The notes: generated by a model from the sequence alone, not told the origin. A stretch of DNA of 9,657 nucleotides from Burkholderiaceae bacterium (GCA_023268425.1 JALRFN010000025.1:1-9657); one strand, 5' to 3'; counted from the first letter of the stretch, positions 1 through 6,652 are shown. Translations and numbers: made by a program.

Positions 1-684
1 TGTGACGCGGGCTTCTTGAACGCCAGCCGCATCAAAGGCAGCCACGCCGCCATCAAAACCGGCATGCTGTGCGCGGAGAGCATCGCTGAAAGCCTGGCCA
101 AAGGCCACGCGCACGACGAGCTCATCAGCTATCCCAAAGCCTTCAACGACAGCTGGCTCAAGCAAGAACTCGACGCCTCCAAGAACTTCAAACAGTGGTT
201 CAAAAAAGGCAACACCGTGGGCGCCTTGATGACCGGCATCGAGCAATGGCTGTTGCCCAAACTGGGCATCAAAACCCCGCCGTGGACGCTGCACCGCGAG
301 CGCCCCGATCACGTCAGCCTGTTGCCCGCTGACCAAGCCCCGCAAATCGAATACCCCAAACCCGATGGCGTCATCACCTTTGATCGACTCTCCAGCGTAT
401 TCATCAGCAACACCAACCACGAAGAGAACCAACCGGCCCACCTGACCTTGAAAGACGACAGCGTCCCGGTGAACATCAACCTGCGCCGCTTTGCGGGCCC
501 CGAGCAGCGCTTCTGCCCTGCGGGGGTCTACGAGTACGTGCAAGACGACGCAGGCGCTGACCGCTTGCAAATCAACGCCCAAAACTGCGTGCACTGCAAA
601 ACCTGCGACATCAAAGACCCGTCGCAAAACATCGTCTGGGTCACCCCCGAAGGCGGTGGTGGCCCCAACTACGCAGGCATGTGA
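1..684 (+). CDS. Electron transfer flavoprotein-ubiquinone oxidoreductase (ETF-QO), C-terminal part
   Basis: This is the 3' part of a gene whose start lies left of the window; the reading frame is open from base 1, giving about 227 residues of a protein that is usually around 550. ETF-QO is a membrane-associated flavoprotein that takes electrons from reduced ETF (fatty-acid and amino-acid oxidation) and reduces ubiquinone. The first residues, CDAGFLNASRIKGSHAAIKT, match the conserved flavoprotein segment in which the glycine-rich FAD region is followed by a K-G-[ST]-H helix. The C-terminal ferredoxin-like domain keeps all four Cys of the 4Fe-4S cluster: one in RFCPAGVYE (residue 172 of the fragment) and three in NCVHCKTCD (196, 199, 202). 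The typical ending, VTPEGGGGPNYAGM, is intact, so the 3' end is normal. A strong terminator follows at once, so the gene is not cotranscribed with anything to its right. The TTG at 16 is internal, not a start. Confidence 0.96.
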   Translation, partial: CDAGFLNASRIKGSHAAIKTGMLCAESIAESLAKGHAHDELISYPKAFNDSWLKQELDASKNFKQWFKKGNTVGALMTGIEQWLLPKLGIKTPPWTLHRERPDHVSLLPADQAPQIEYPKPDGVITFDRLSSVFISNTNHEENQPAHLTLKDDSVPVNINLRRFAGPEQRFCPAGVYEYVQDDAGADRLQINAQNCVHCKTCDIKDPSQNIVWVTPEGGGGPNYAGM

Positions 685-704
685 ACCGCGCAAAGCCCCT
701 GCTC

Positions 705-732
705 AAGCCGCTGCCCACACAGCGGCTTTTTT
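705..732 (+). terminator. Rho-independent terminator of the ETF-QO gene
   Basis: A perfect 9-bp stem (AAGCCGCTG 705-713 with CAGCGGCTT 720-728) encloses a 6-base loop, CCCACA, and runs into six T residues (727-732). It begins 20 bases after the ETF-QO stop codon. The last T is also the end of the stop codon of the convergent DNA glycosylase gene. On the minus strand the hairpin is not followed by a T-run, so it should act for rightward transcription only. Confidence 0.9.
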
Positions 733-1256
733 CATGGCGCGTACAAACGCAAGGCCTGCCAAGCCAGCAGTTTCTGATCAAACGACAACGCCGCATGCGC
801 CGGACTGGTGGACGGCAAGCGCAGCAGGCGCATGTGCGCCCAACGCCTGGGCTCGGCAGCGGCCAAGCCTGCCGCCGCGTGGCGCTCGAACACCTGCGCG
901 GCCGTGCCGCCATTGAACGCAATGCAGGCCAACTGCGGACAGGCTTGCCACAGCGCCACCAAATCATTCACCACCATCGACGACACCTCAATCGCCGAGT
1001 CCAAACTGCCGTCACGCGAACATGCCTGCAACACATCCCACACCGCCACACCAGCGGCCTGCAAAGCCACGCAGCGCTGGGCATAGTCCGCGTGCTCGGG
1101 CACGCCAAACACCGCTGACATCAAGCGCCAGAACGCGTTGCGCGGGTGGGCGTAATACTGCTGCGCACGCAGCGACGCCACGCCGGGCATGGAGCCCAAA
1201 ATCAACACCTTGGCCTTGGGGCTGCTCAACGGGGGGAAACTGTGCACGCGAGACAT
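732..1256 (-). CDS. DNA-deoxyinosine (hypoxanthine) glycosylase, uracil-DNA glycosylase family 6
   Basis: A 174-residue protein that matches the small HDG family of the uracil-DNA glycosylase superfamily, which removes hypoxanthine (deaminated adenine), and in some members uracil, from DNA to start base-excision repair. Visible signatures are the N-terminal motif LGSMPGVASLRAQQYYAHPR, followed by NAFW, a central strand with IAFNGG, and the C-terminal motif LPSTSPAHAA, which corresponds to the substrate/DNA-loop motif of the superfamily. Length is normal for the family. I chose the ATG at 1256 (MSRVHSF) because homology begins shortly after it. An upstream in-frame extension to 1532 would run through the Lrp-family gene in the wrong frame and has no family character. 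The preceding Lrp-family gene ends only 13 bases upstream, with AAGGG in the gap as a possible ribosome site, so the two are probably one transcript. The alternative, a Mug-type G:U glycosylase, fits the YYAHPRNAFW motif less well. Confidence 0.88.
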   Translation of the reverse strand: MSRVHSFPPLSSPKAKVLILGSMPGVASLRAQQYYAHPRNAFWRLMSAVFGVPEHADYAQRCVALQAAGVAVWDVLQACSRDGSLDSAIEVSSMVVNDLVALWQACPQLACIAFNGGTAAQVFERHAAAGLAAAEPRRWAHMRLLRLPSTSPAHAALSFDQKLLAWQALRLYAP

Positions 1257-1269
1257 GCGCAGGAGGCCC

Positions 1270-1737
1270 TTAACCGAGCACCGGCAAACGCTGCGAGTTC
1301 TTGACCTCTTCCATGACCACGTAGGTGCGCGTCTCGCGAACGCCAGGCATTTGCCACAACACGTCACCCGCAAAGCTGCGGTAGGCCTCCATGTCGGCCA
1401 CCCGGGTCTTGAGCAGGTAGTCAAAGCCCCCAGCGACCATGTGGCACTCCATGATTTCGGGGCGCACTTGGGCGGCGGCTTTGAAGGCGTCAAACACATT
1501 GGGCGTGGTGCGGTCGAGCAGCACTTCGACAAAGATCAACATGCCCGCACCGAGCTTGAGGGGGTTGAGCCGCGCCTCGTAGCCCAAGATGTAACCCTCT
1601 TTGCAGAGTTTTTGCACGCGAGCCAGCACGGCCGTCGGTGACAGGGCCACGGTTTCCGCGAGCTTCAAGTTGGACAGCCGCCCGTCGCGTTGGAGCGCGC
1701 CCAAGATTTTCAAATCAATGCGATCTAAGTTGTCCAT
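1270..1737 (-). CDS. Lrp/AsnC-family transcriptional regulator, probable proline-utilisation regulator (PutR-like)
   Basis: A 155-residue protein of standard Lrp/AsnC length. Residues about 5-60 form the winged helix-turn-helix: LDRIDLKILGALQRDGR opens it, and LSPTAVLARVQKL (about 32-44) is the recognition-helix area. Residues about 65-145 form the effector-binding RAM/AsnC domain, including GAGMLIFVEVLL, VAGGFDYLLKTRV and the terminal MPGVRETRTYVVMEEVK. Proteins of this type form dimers to octamers and change DNA binding on sensing an amino acid. The gene is divergent from putA, the arrangement of the Lrp-type PutR/BkdR regulators that activate putA in response to proline. Here PutA lacks its own DNA-binding domain, so an external regulator is needed. 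The proline-sensing role is inferred from position. The start ATG at 1737 gives the canonical N-terminus, though no good Shine-Dalgarno sequence precedes it. The glycosylase gene follows 13 bases downstream. Confidence 0.92.
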   Translation of the reverse strand: MDNLDRIDLKILGALQRDGRLSNLKLAETVALSPTAVLARVQKLCKEGYILGYEARLNPLKLGAGMLIFVEVLLDRTTPNVFDAFKAAAQVRPEIMECHMVAGGFDYLLKTRVADMEAYRSFAGDVLWQMPGVRETRTYVVMEEVKNSQRLPVLG

Positions 1738-1752
1738 GGTTGTTGATTTTGC

Positions 1753-1802
1753 CGAATGATTCGCTATCCAAGTAGATATTTTTGAAATTTAATTCGTCGA
1801 AT
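1753..1802. promoter_or_regulatory. Pair of related palindromes, candidate operators for the Lrp-family regulator
   Basis: Palindrome 1 is CGAAT-G-ATTCG (1753-1763) and palindrome 2 is ATTCG-T-CGAAT (1792-1802). Both are perfect 5+5 dyads around a single central base. They use the same half-site in opposite order, and their centres (1758 and 1797) are 39 bases apart. Multiple spaced sites are the usual pattern for multimeric Lrp proteins. Assignment to this regulator is inferred from location; no consensus for this particular protein is known to me. Confidence 0.5.
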
Positions 1803-1831
1803 AAACCCGGATTATTGCTGCACTCACCACT

Positions 1832-1844
1832 CTCCAGTCTGGAG
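1832..1844 (+). promoter_or_regulatory. putA ribosome-binding site inside a small dyad
   Basis: GGAG at 1841-1844 lies 9 bases before the chosen putA ATG (1854) and is the best Shine-Dalgarno candidate, supporting that start. It is the right half of a perfect dyad, CTCCAG-T-CTGGAG (1832-1844). In RNA this could fold as a 4-bp CUCC/GGAG stem with a 5-base loop, which would cover the ribosome site. Confidence 0.45.
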
Positions 1845-1853
1845 CCCACTGCC

Positions 1854-4800
1854 ATGCTCGCTGCCCACCTCCCCTCCCCCGTGTCGCTCAACGACTTTGT
1901 CGATGGCCCCCTCACCGAGCAGCGCTCCGCGCTGCGCCAAGCCATCACAGCGGCCACCCGCCCCTTGGAGTCGGAGGCAGTTCAAGCACTGTTGCCACTC
2001 GCCCGTGCAGGTACGCACAGCCAAGCGATTGGTGGCTTGGCCGAGCGCCTGGTCACTGGCCTGCGTGCGCACGAAGCGGGCAGCACCCAGGCCAGCTTGG
2101 TCCAAGGTCTCTTGCAAGAGTACGCGCTGAGTTCACAAGAAGGCGTGGCCTTGATGTGTTTGGCTGAAGCGCTGCTGCGCATTCCCGACAAGGCCTCGCG
2201 GGATGCCTTGATTCGCGACAAGATCAGCCACGGCCAGTGGCGTGACCACGTGGGACACAGCCCCTCGGTGTTTGTCAACGCCGCCACCTGGGGCTTGGTG
2301 GTCACAGGCAAGTTGGTGGCTACGCACGCCGCTGACCGCCTGGGCCAAGCCATGGGCGGTTTGATTCGCAAGGGCGGTGAGCCTCTGATTCGCAAGGGCG
2401 TGGACATGGCCATGCGCATGATGGGCCGCCAATTCGTCACGGGTGAAACCATTGCCTTGGCACTCAAACACGCACAAGGCCCCGAGTCCCAGGGCTTTCG
2501 CTACAGCTACGACATGTTGGGTGAGGCGGCCATGACCGCCGAAGACGCGCAAACCTACTTTGACGCCTACGCGCAAGCCATCGCGGCGATTGGTGCCGCC
2601 GCCAACGGTGACTCGGTGTTGGATCGCGCGGGCATTTCGATCAAGCTATCGGCCCTGCATCCGCGCTACAGCCGGGCGCAGTACACCCGAGTCATGGCTG
2701 AGTTGTACCCGCGCCTGCTGCAACTGGCCGAGCAAGCCAAGGCGGTGAACATTGGTCTGAACATCGACGCCGAAGAGGCCGAGCGCTTGGAGTTGTCACT
2801 CGACTTGCTGGAGCGCCTTTGCCTGGAGCCCAGCCTGCAAGGCTTTGATGGGATCGGCTTCGTCGTGCAGGCCTATCAAAAACGCTGCCCAGCGGTCGTG
2901 GATTGGCTGATCGACTTGGGCCGACGCAGCGGCCACCGCTTGATGGTGCGTTTGGTCAAAGGCGCTTACTGGGACAGCGAGATCAAACGCGCCCAAGTCG
3001 AGGGCTTGAGCGACTACCCGGTCTACACCCGCAAGGCCCACACCGACGCGTCTTACCTCGCCTGCGCGCGCAAGCTCTTGGCAGCGCCCGACGCGATTTA
3101 CCCGCAGTTCGCCACGCACAATGCGCACACCGTGGCGGCGATTGCGCACATGGCGGGCCTGTCGGCGTACACACCCGACCAGTATGAATTTCAATGTCTG
3201 CACGGCATGGGCGAGCCGCTGTACGCGCAAGTGGTCTCGGGCCAGGCGCTCGGACAACCGCGCCCTTGCCGCATCTACGCCCCGGTGGGGTCTCACGAGA
3301 CCTTGTTGGCTTACTTGGTGCGTCGCCTGCTAGAAAACGGAGCCAACACGTCTTTCGTCAACCGCGTGGCCGACCCCGACTTGCCCTTGGCCAGTTTGAT
3401 TGAAGACCCAGTGCTGACCATCGAACGCACGGCTGAGGCGGACGGTGTGATCGGTCTGCCTCACCCACGCATTCCATTACCTGCCAAGTTGTTGGGCGCT
3501 GAGCGCGACAACTCCAGCGGCATGGACTTGAGCAACGAAAGCACGCTCGCACATCTGCAAACGGCCATTCAAGCGAGTCAAGCGGCACCCTTGCGCGCTC
3601 CACTGGCGGTGGTCTCTCGCGGCGACGCGGTCCGCCCGTGGGCGGAGGTGGTCAACCCCGCTCAGCACCGCGACGTCGTTGGCGCGGTCGAACTCGCCAG
3701 CGCCGATGACGCTGCGCGCGCGGTTGCGGACGCCACTGCTTTTGCACCGATCTGGGCGCGCACCCCGGTGGCCGAACGTGCAGCAGCGCTGCTCGCCGCC
3801 GCCGATGCGCTGCAAGCCAACGAAGGCGCTTTGATCGCGCTGTTGATGCGCGAAGCGGGCAAGACCGCTGCCAACGCAGTGGGCGAAGTGCGAGAGGCGA
3901 TTGACTTTTTGCGCTATTACAGCGCGCAAGCGCAAGGCCAGTTCGACGCGGCCACGCACCTGCCTTTGGGCCCGGTGGTGTGCATCAGCCCGTGGAACTT
4001 CCCCTTGGCGATTTTCATGGGCCAGGTGGCCGCCGCGCTGGTGGCTGGCAACCCGGTGCTGGCCAAACCTGCCGAGCAAACACCGCTGGTTGCTGCGCGC
4101 GCGGTCGCTTTGCTGCACGGCGCGGGCATTCCGCTGGCGGCTTTGCAGTTGCTGCCGGGTGATGGCGCCGTGGTCGGCGCGGCCTTGGTCGCCGACCCGC
4201 GCGTGCAAGGTGTGGTGTTCACTGGGTCCACCGAAGTGGCCAAGTTGATTCAAGCAACGCTGGCAACGCGTCTGGGGGCGCACGGGCAACCCGTGCCGTT
4301 GATTGCCGAGACGGGCGGGCAAAACGCGATGATCGTGGACTCCTCGGCCCTCACCGAGCAGGTCATCGCCGACGCGCTAGCCTCAGCCTTTGACAGCGCA
4401 GGGCAGCGCTGCTCGGCGCTGCGGGTGTTGTGCGTGCAAGAGGACGTGGCCGAGCGCGTAATCACCATGATGCGCGGGGCCATGGCGCAGCTGCAGCTTG
4501 GCGAGGTCACGCAATTGGCCACAGATGTTGGCCCGGTGATTGACGCCGAAGCACAAGGGCTCATCGAGCGGCACATTGCGCGGCTGCGCGAGGCAGGTTG
4601 CCGCATCACACAAAGCCCCATCTCCGGGGCCTTGAACACTCAAGGCAGCTTCGTTCCACCCACCTTGATTGAAATCGCCGACCTCTCGCTGTTGACCCGC
4701 GAGGTGTTCGGCCCGGTGTGCCATGTGCTGCGCTACCGCCGCGATCGACTGGACGAGTTGCTCGACCAAATCCACGCCACGGGCTACGGTTTGACCATGG

Positions 4801-5477
4801 GTTTGCACACGCGCATGGACGAGACCATTGCACGCGTCAGCCAGCGTGCCCAAGTCGGCAACTTGTACGTCAACCGCAACCAAGTGGGCGCAGTCGTCGG
4901 CGTGCAGCCATTTGGCGGTGAGGGTTTGTCGGGCACGGGGCCCAAGGCGGGTGGCCCGCTGTATCTGTATCGGCTGTTGGCACAGCGCCCGGATGAGCCC
5001 ATTCACGCTTGGGTGGAGACGGCCTTGCAAGCGCCGCAAGCCTTGCCGGGCCCCACGGGCGAACGCAACAGCTACCGCCTGTTGCCGCGCACTGCAGTCT
5101 TGTGTTTGGCAGCAACCTTGAGCGACCGCGTGGCACAGACGCAAGCGGTTCTGGCAGTGGGCGGGTCGCCCCTGTGGCCGCAGGCGCAGCAAAGCGAGGC
5201 ACACCGCCTGGAGCCCCAGACACGCCAAGCGATTCGATGGGTTGAGGACTGGACACAAACTCAAGCGCACTTCAACTGGGTGTTGCTCAATTCGGGGGCC
5301 GATGAGCTGCTGCACGTGCAGCAGGTCTTGGCACGACGGCCTGGCGAAATCGTGGGCTTGTGGGCGGGTGCGATCGGCGAACACCACATCCCTCGCGAGC
5401 GTTTGGTGGTGGAGCGCACCTTGAGCGTCAACACAGCGGCGGCGGGCGGCAACGCGAGCTTGATGACCTTGGATTGA
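1854..5477 (+). CDS. putA: Bifunctional proline dehydrogenase / L-glutamate gamma-semialdehyde dehydrogenase PutA
   Basis: A 1207-residue enzyme converting proline to glutamate: an FAD-dependent proline dehydrogenase passes electrons to the membrane quinone, and the intermediate is channelled to an NAD-dependent aldehyde dehydrogenase. Layout: N-terminal arm and helical domain (about 1-210, with LAEALLRIPD); proline dehydrogenase barrel (about 215-505) with RYSYDMLGEAA, RLVKGAYWD (Lys369), FATHNAHT, YEFQCLHGMGEP and RRLLENGANTSFV; aldehyde dehydrogenase (about 570-1030) with SPWNFP (Asn715), FTGSTEVA, ETGGQNAM (Glu819), SAGQRCSALR (catalytic Cys853) and QPFGGEGLSGTGPKAGG (from about 1018); then a C-terminal domain of about 170 residues, as in the longer PutAs. 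The ribbon-helix-helix repressor domain that opens E. coli PutA (1320 residues) is absent, consistent with outside control by the divergent Lrp-type gene. The ATG at 1854 is preferred for its GGAG; an in-frame TTG at 1782 would add 24 unlikely residues and swallow the control region. Confidence 0.97.
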   Translation: MLAAHLPSPVSLNDFVDGPLTEQRSALRQAITAATRPLESEAVQALLPLARAGTHSQAIGGLAERLVTGLRAHEAGSTQASLVQGLLQEYALSSQEGVALMCLAEALLRIPDKASRDALIRDKISHGQWRDHVGHSPSVFVNAATWGLVVTGKLVATHAADRLGQAMGGLIRKGGEPLIRKGVDMAMRMMGRQFVTGETIALALKHAQGPESQGFRYSYDMLGEAAMTAEDAQTYFDAYAQAIAAIGAAANGDSVLDRAGISIKLSALHPRYSRAQYTRVMAELYPRLLQLAEQAKAVNIGLNIDAEEAERLELSLDLLERLCLEPSLQGFDGIGFVVQAYQKRCPAVVDWLIDLGRRSGHRLMVRLVKGAYWDSEIKRAQVEGLSDYPVYTRKAHTDASYLACARKLLAAPDAIYPQFATHNAHTVAAIAHMAGLSAYTPDQYEFQCLHGMGEPLYAQVVSGQALGQPRPCRIYAPVGSHETLLAYLVRRLLENGANTSFVNRVADPDLPLASLIEDPVLTIERTAEADGVIGLPHPRIPLPAKLLGAERDNSSGMDLSNESTLAHLQTAIQASQAAPLRAPLAVVSRGDAVRPWAEVVNPAQHRDVVGAVELASADDAARAVADATAFAPIWARTPVAERAAALLAAADALQANEGALIALLMREAGKTAANAVGEVREAIDFLRYYSAQAQGQFDAATHLPLGPVVCISPWNFPLAIFMGQVAAALVAGNPVLAKPAEQTPLVAARAVALLHGAGIPLAALQLLPGDGAVVGAALVADPRVQGVVFTGSTEVAKLIQATLATRLGAHGQPVPLIAETGGQNAMIVDSSALTEQVIADALASAFDSAGQRCSALRVLCVQEDVAERVITMMRGAMAQLQLGEVTQLATDVGPVIDAEAQGLIERHIARLREAGCRITQSPISGALNTQGSFVPPTLIEIADLSLLTREVFGPVCHVLRYRRDRLDELLDQIHATGYGLTMGLHTRMDETIARVSQRAQVGNLYVNRNQVGAVVGVQPFGGEGLSGTGPKAGGPLYLYRLLAQRPDEPIHAWVETALQAPQALPGPTGERNSYRLLPRTAVLCLAATLSDRVAQTQAVLAVGGSPLWPQAQQSEAHRLEPQTRQAIRWVEDWTQTQAHFNWVLLNSGADELLHVQQVLARRPGEIVGLWAGAIGEHHIPRERLVVERTLSVNTAAAGGNASLMTLD

Positions 5478-5504
5478 GGGCGTCACCGCGTCAGCAAAAC
5501 CCGC

Positions 5505-5510
5505 TAGAAT
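5505..5510 (+). promoter_or_regulatory. Candidate -10 element upstream of guaC
   Basis: TAGAAT, in the context CGCTAGAATC, resembles a sigma-70 -10 box. No convincing -35 lies 16-18 bases upstream (the best is GTCACC at 5482-5487). If used, transcription would begin near 5517, at the first base of the downstream terminator hairpin. Support is one hexamer only. Confidence 0.3.
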
Positions 5511-5515
5511 CAATC

Positions 5516-5548
5516 ACCGGGCCCAAGTTTTCTTGCGCCCGGTTTTTT
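5516..5548 (+). terminator. Rho-independent terminator after putA
   Basis: The stem is ACCGGGC (5516-5522) with GCCCGGT (5537-5543), a single C/C mismatch, then CAAG/CTTG around a TTTT loop (5528-5531), giving 11 paired bases. Six T follow (5543-5548). It starts 38 bases after the putA stop codon. It should end putA transcription, so guaC needs its own promoter or read-through. Confidence 0.88.
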
Positions 5549-5637
5549 GTGCCCTATCCACGCACAAAAACCGGCGTCAGACCAAGTGCCTTTTGTTTCA
5601 CACAACATGTTTGATCACATCAAGGACTTGGACCGCC

Positions 5638-6615
5638 ATGGAAATTTTTGACTACGACAACATCCTGCTGCTGCCGCGCAAATGCCGCGTCGAGAGCCGC
5701 TCACAATGCGACGCCAGCGTGAGTTTGGGCAAACACCGCTTCAAGATCCCCGCCGTACCGGCCAACATGAAAACGGTGGTGGACGAAAATACCTGCACCT
5801 GGTTGGCGCGCAATGGCTATTTCTATGTCATGCACCGCTTTGACATCGACAACGTGGCCTTGGTCAAGCGCATGCACGCGGCCGGGGTGTATGCCTCCAT
5901 CTCCCTGGGTGTCAAAAAGCCAGACTACGACACGGTTGATCAACTCAAAGCCGAGGGCATCACGCCTGAGTACATCACCATCGACATCGCCCACGGTCAC
6001 GCCGACAGCGTGCGCGACATGATCGGCTACATCAAAGCAAACCTGCCCGACAGCTTTGTCATTGCCGGCAACGTGGCCACGCCCGAGGCGGTGATTGACT
6101 TGGAAAATTGGGGCGCCGACGCAACCAAGGTCGGGGTGGGCCCGGGCAAGGTCTGCATCACCAAACTCAAAACGGGCTTTGGCACAGGCGGCTGGCAGTT
6201 GTCGGCGCTCAAGTGGTGCGCTCGCGTGGCGACCAAGCCCATCATCGCCGACGGCGGCATCCGCAGCCACGGCGACATCGCCAAGAGCATCCGCTTTGGC
6301 GCGACCATGGTGATGATCGGCTCGCTGTTTGCGGGTCACGAAGAAAGCCCGGGCCAAACGGTCGAAGTCAATGGCGAATTGTTCAAAGAGTATTACGGCT
6401 CCGCCAGCGACTTCAACAAAGGCGAATACCGCCACGTCGAAGGCAAACGCATCCTGGAGCCCATCAAAGGCAAACTCGCCGACACCTTGATGGAGATGGA
6501 ACAGGACATCCAAAGCTCCATCAGCTACGCAGGGGGCACACAACTCATGGACGTGCGCAAGGTCAACTACGTGATTTTGGGTGGCGACAACGCGGGCGAA
6601 CACCTGCTGATGTGA
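5638..6615 (+). CDS. guaC: GMP reductase, Bacillus-like type
   Basis: A 325-residue TIM-barrel enzyme that reduces GMP to IMP with release of ammonia, using NADPH, and so lets the cell turn guanine nucleotides back into the IMP branch point. Family marks include VPANMKTVVDE, EYITIDIAHGH, FVIAGNVATPEAV, VGVGPGKVCITKLKTGFGTG with the catalytic Cys at 173, IIADGGIRSHGDIAKSIRFG, IGSLFAGHEESPG and SSISYAGGTQLMDVR. Length and the absence of CBS domains separate it from IMP dehydrogenase, which is near 490 residues. Compared from memory, it follows the Bacillus subtilis enzyme (starting VFDYEDI, with PEYITIDIAHGH and GFGTGGWQLAAL) far more closely than E. coli GuaC. The ATG at 5638 gives the N-terminus MEIFDYDNILL typical of that type; AAGGA at 5622-5626 lies 11 bases upstream, a little far. 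The gene stands alone: a terminator precedes it and a tRNA gene follows. Confidence 0.95.
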   Translation: MEIFDYDNILLLPRKCRVESRSQCDASVSLGKHRFKIPAVPANMKTVVDENTCTWLARNGYFYVMHRFDIDNVALVKRMHAAGVYASISLGVKKPDYDTVDQLKAEGITPEYITIDIAHGHADSVRDMIGYIKANLPDSFVIAGNVATPEAVIDLENWGADATKVGVGPGKVCITKLKTGFGTGGWQLSALKWCARVATKPIIADGGIRSHGDIAKSIRFGATMVMIGSLFAGHEESPGQTVEVNGELFKEYYGSASDFNKGEYRHVEGKRILEPIKGKLADTLMEMEQDIQSSISYAGGTQLMDVRKVNYVILGGDNAGEHLLM

Positions 6616-6624
6616 GGTGCCCAA

Positions 6625-6652
6625 AGCGCGCGTCGGGACGCGAATTCGCGCT
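6625..6652. repeat. Nested palindromes between guaC and tRNA-Ala
   Basis: Three overlapping dyads lie in 28 bases: CGCGTC-GG-GACGCG (6629-6642), the perfect 12-base palindrome CGCGAATTCGCG (6639-6650), and outer arms AGCGCG (6625-6630) and CGCGCT (6647-6652). The first two cannot pair at the same time. There is no T-run after them, so this is not an ordinary intrinsic terminator, although the position, 10 bases after the guaC stop, would suit 3'-end structure. Confidence 0.5.

Larger units (their letters stand above)
1738..1853. promoter_or_regulatory. Divergent control region between the Lrp-family gene and putA
   Basis: A 116-base spacer, clearly more AT-rich than its flanks between about 1741 and 1818, lies between two divergent genes whose products are expected to be regulator and target. 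Lrp-family regulators typically bind AT-rich imperfect palindromes, often also repressing their own gene. The region holds two short palindromes (listed separately) and runs such as ATATTTTTGAAATTTAATTC. The only promoter-like hexamers I could place for putA are weak: TTGCCG (1749-1754) and TAGATA (1773-1778), 18 bases apart. No minus-strand promoter stands out. Confidence 0.7.

Noticed and set aside
16..684. ETF-QO start at TTG 16
   Set aside because: The frame is open to base 1 and the residues before TTG (CDAGF) are conserved ETF-QO sequence, so the gene enters from outside the window.
1257..1532. N-terminal extension of the DNA glycosylase frame
   Set aside because: It lies inside the Lrp-family gene in another frame and is Cys/Arg/Pro-rich noise; the family N-terminus begins just after the ATG at 1256.
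1782..1853. In-frame TTG start adding 24 residues to PutA
   Set aside because: No ribosome site, AT-rich non-PutA-like residues, and it would run through the palindromic control region. The ATG at 1854 has GGAG upstream.
2358..2402. Internal direct repeat in putA (TGATTCGCAAGGGCG twice, encoding LIRKGG..LIRKG)
   Set aside because: The repeated peptide is part of the normal PutA consensus before VDMAMRMMG, so it is family sequence rather than a new repeat.
3477..4322. Minus-strand open frame (281 codons) opposite the aldehyde dehydrogenase part of putA
   Set aside because: Same reasoning: low-complexity, Arg/Gln/His-rich, in the shadow of conserved PutA motifs.
4383..5513. Long minus-strand open frame (376 codons) opposite the 3' part of putA
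   Set aside because: Product is His/Gln/Arg-rich with no family features. Long antisense frames are expected opposite GC-rich coding sequence, and the plus strand is unambiguous PutA.
5607..5651. A 14-codon frame (MFDHIKDLDRHGNF) overlapping the guaC start and containing its ribosome site
   Set aside because: No ribosome site of its own, and frames this short occur often by chance; nothing else supports a leader peptide.
5701..6624. Minus-strand open frame (307 codons) opposite guaC
   Set aside because: Its repetitive Val/Asp/Ala/His/Phe pattern is that of a shadow frame, and guaC is conserved along its whole length on the other strand.
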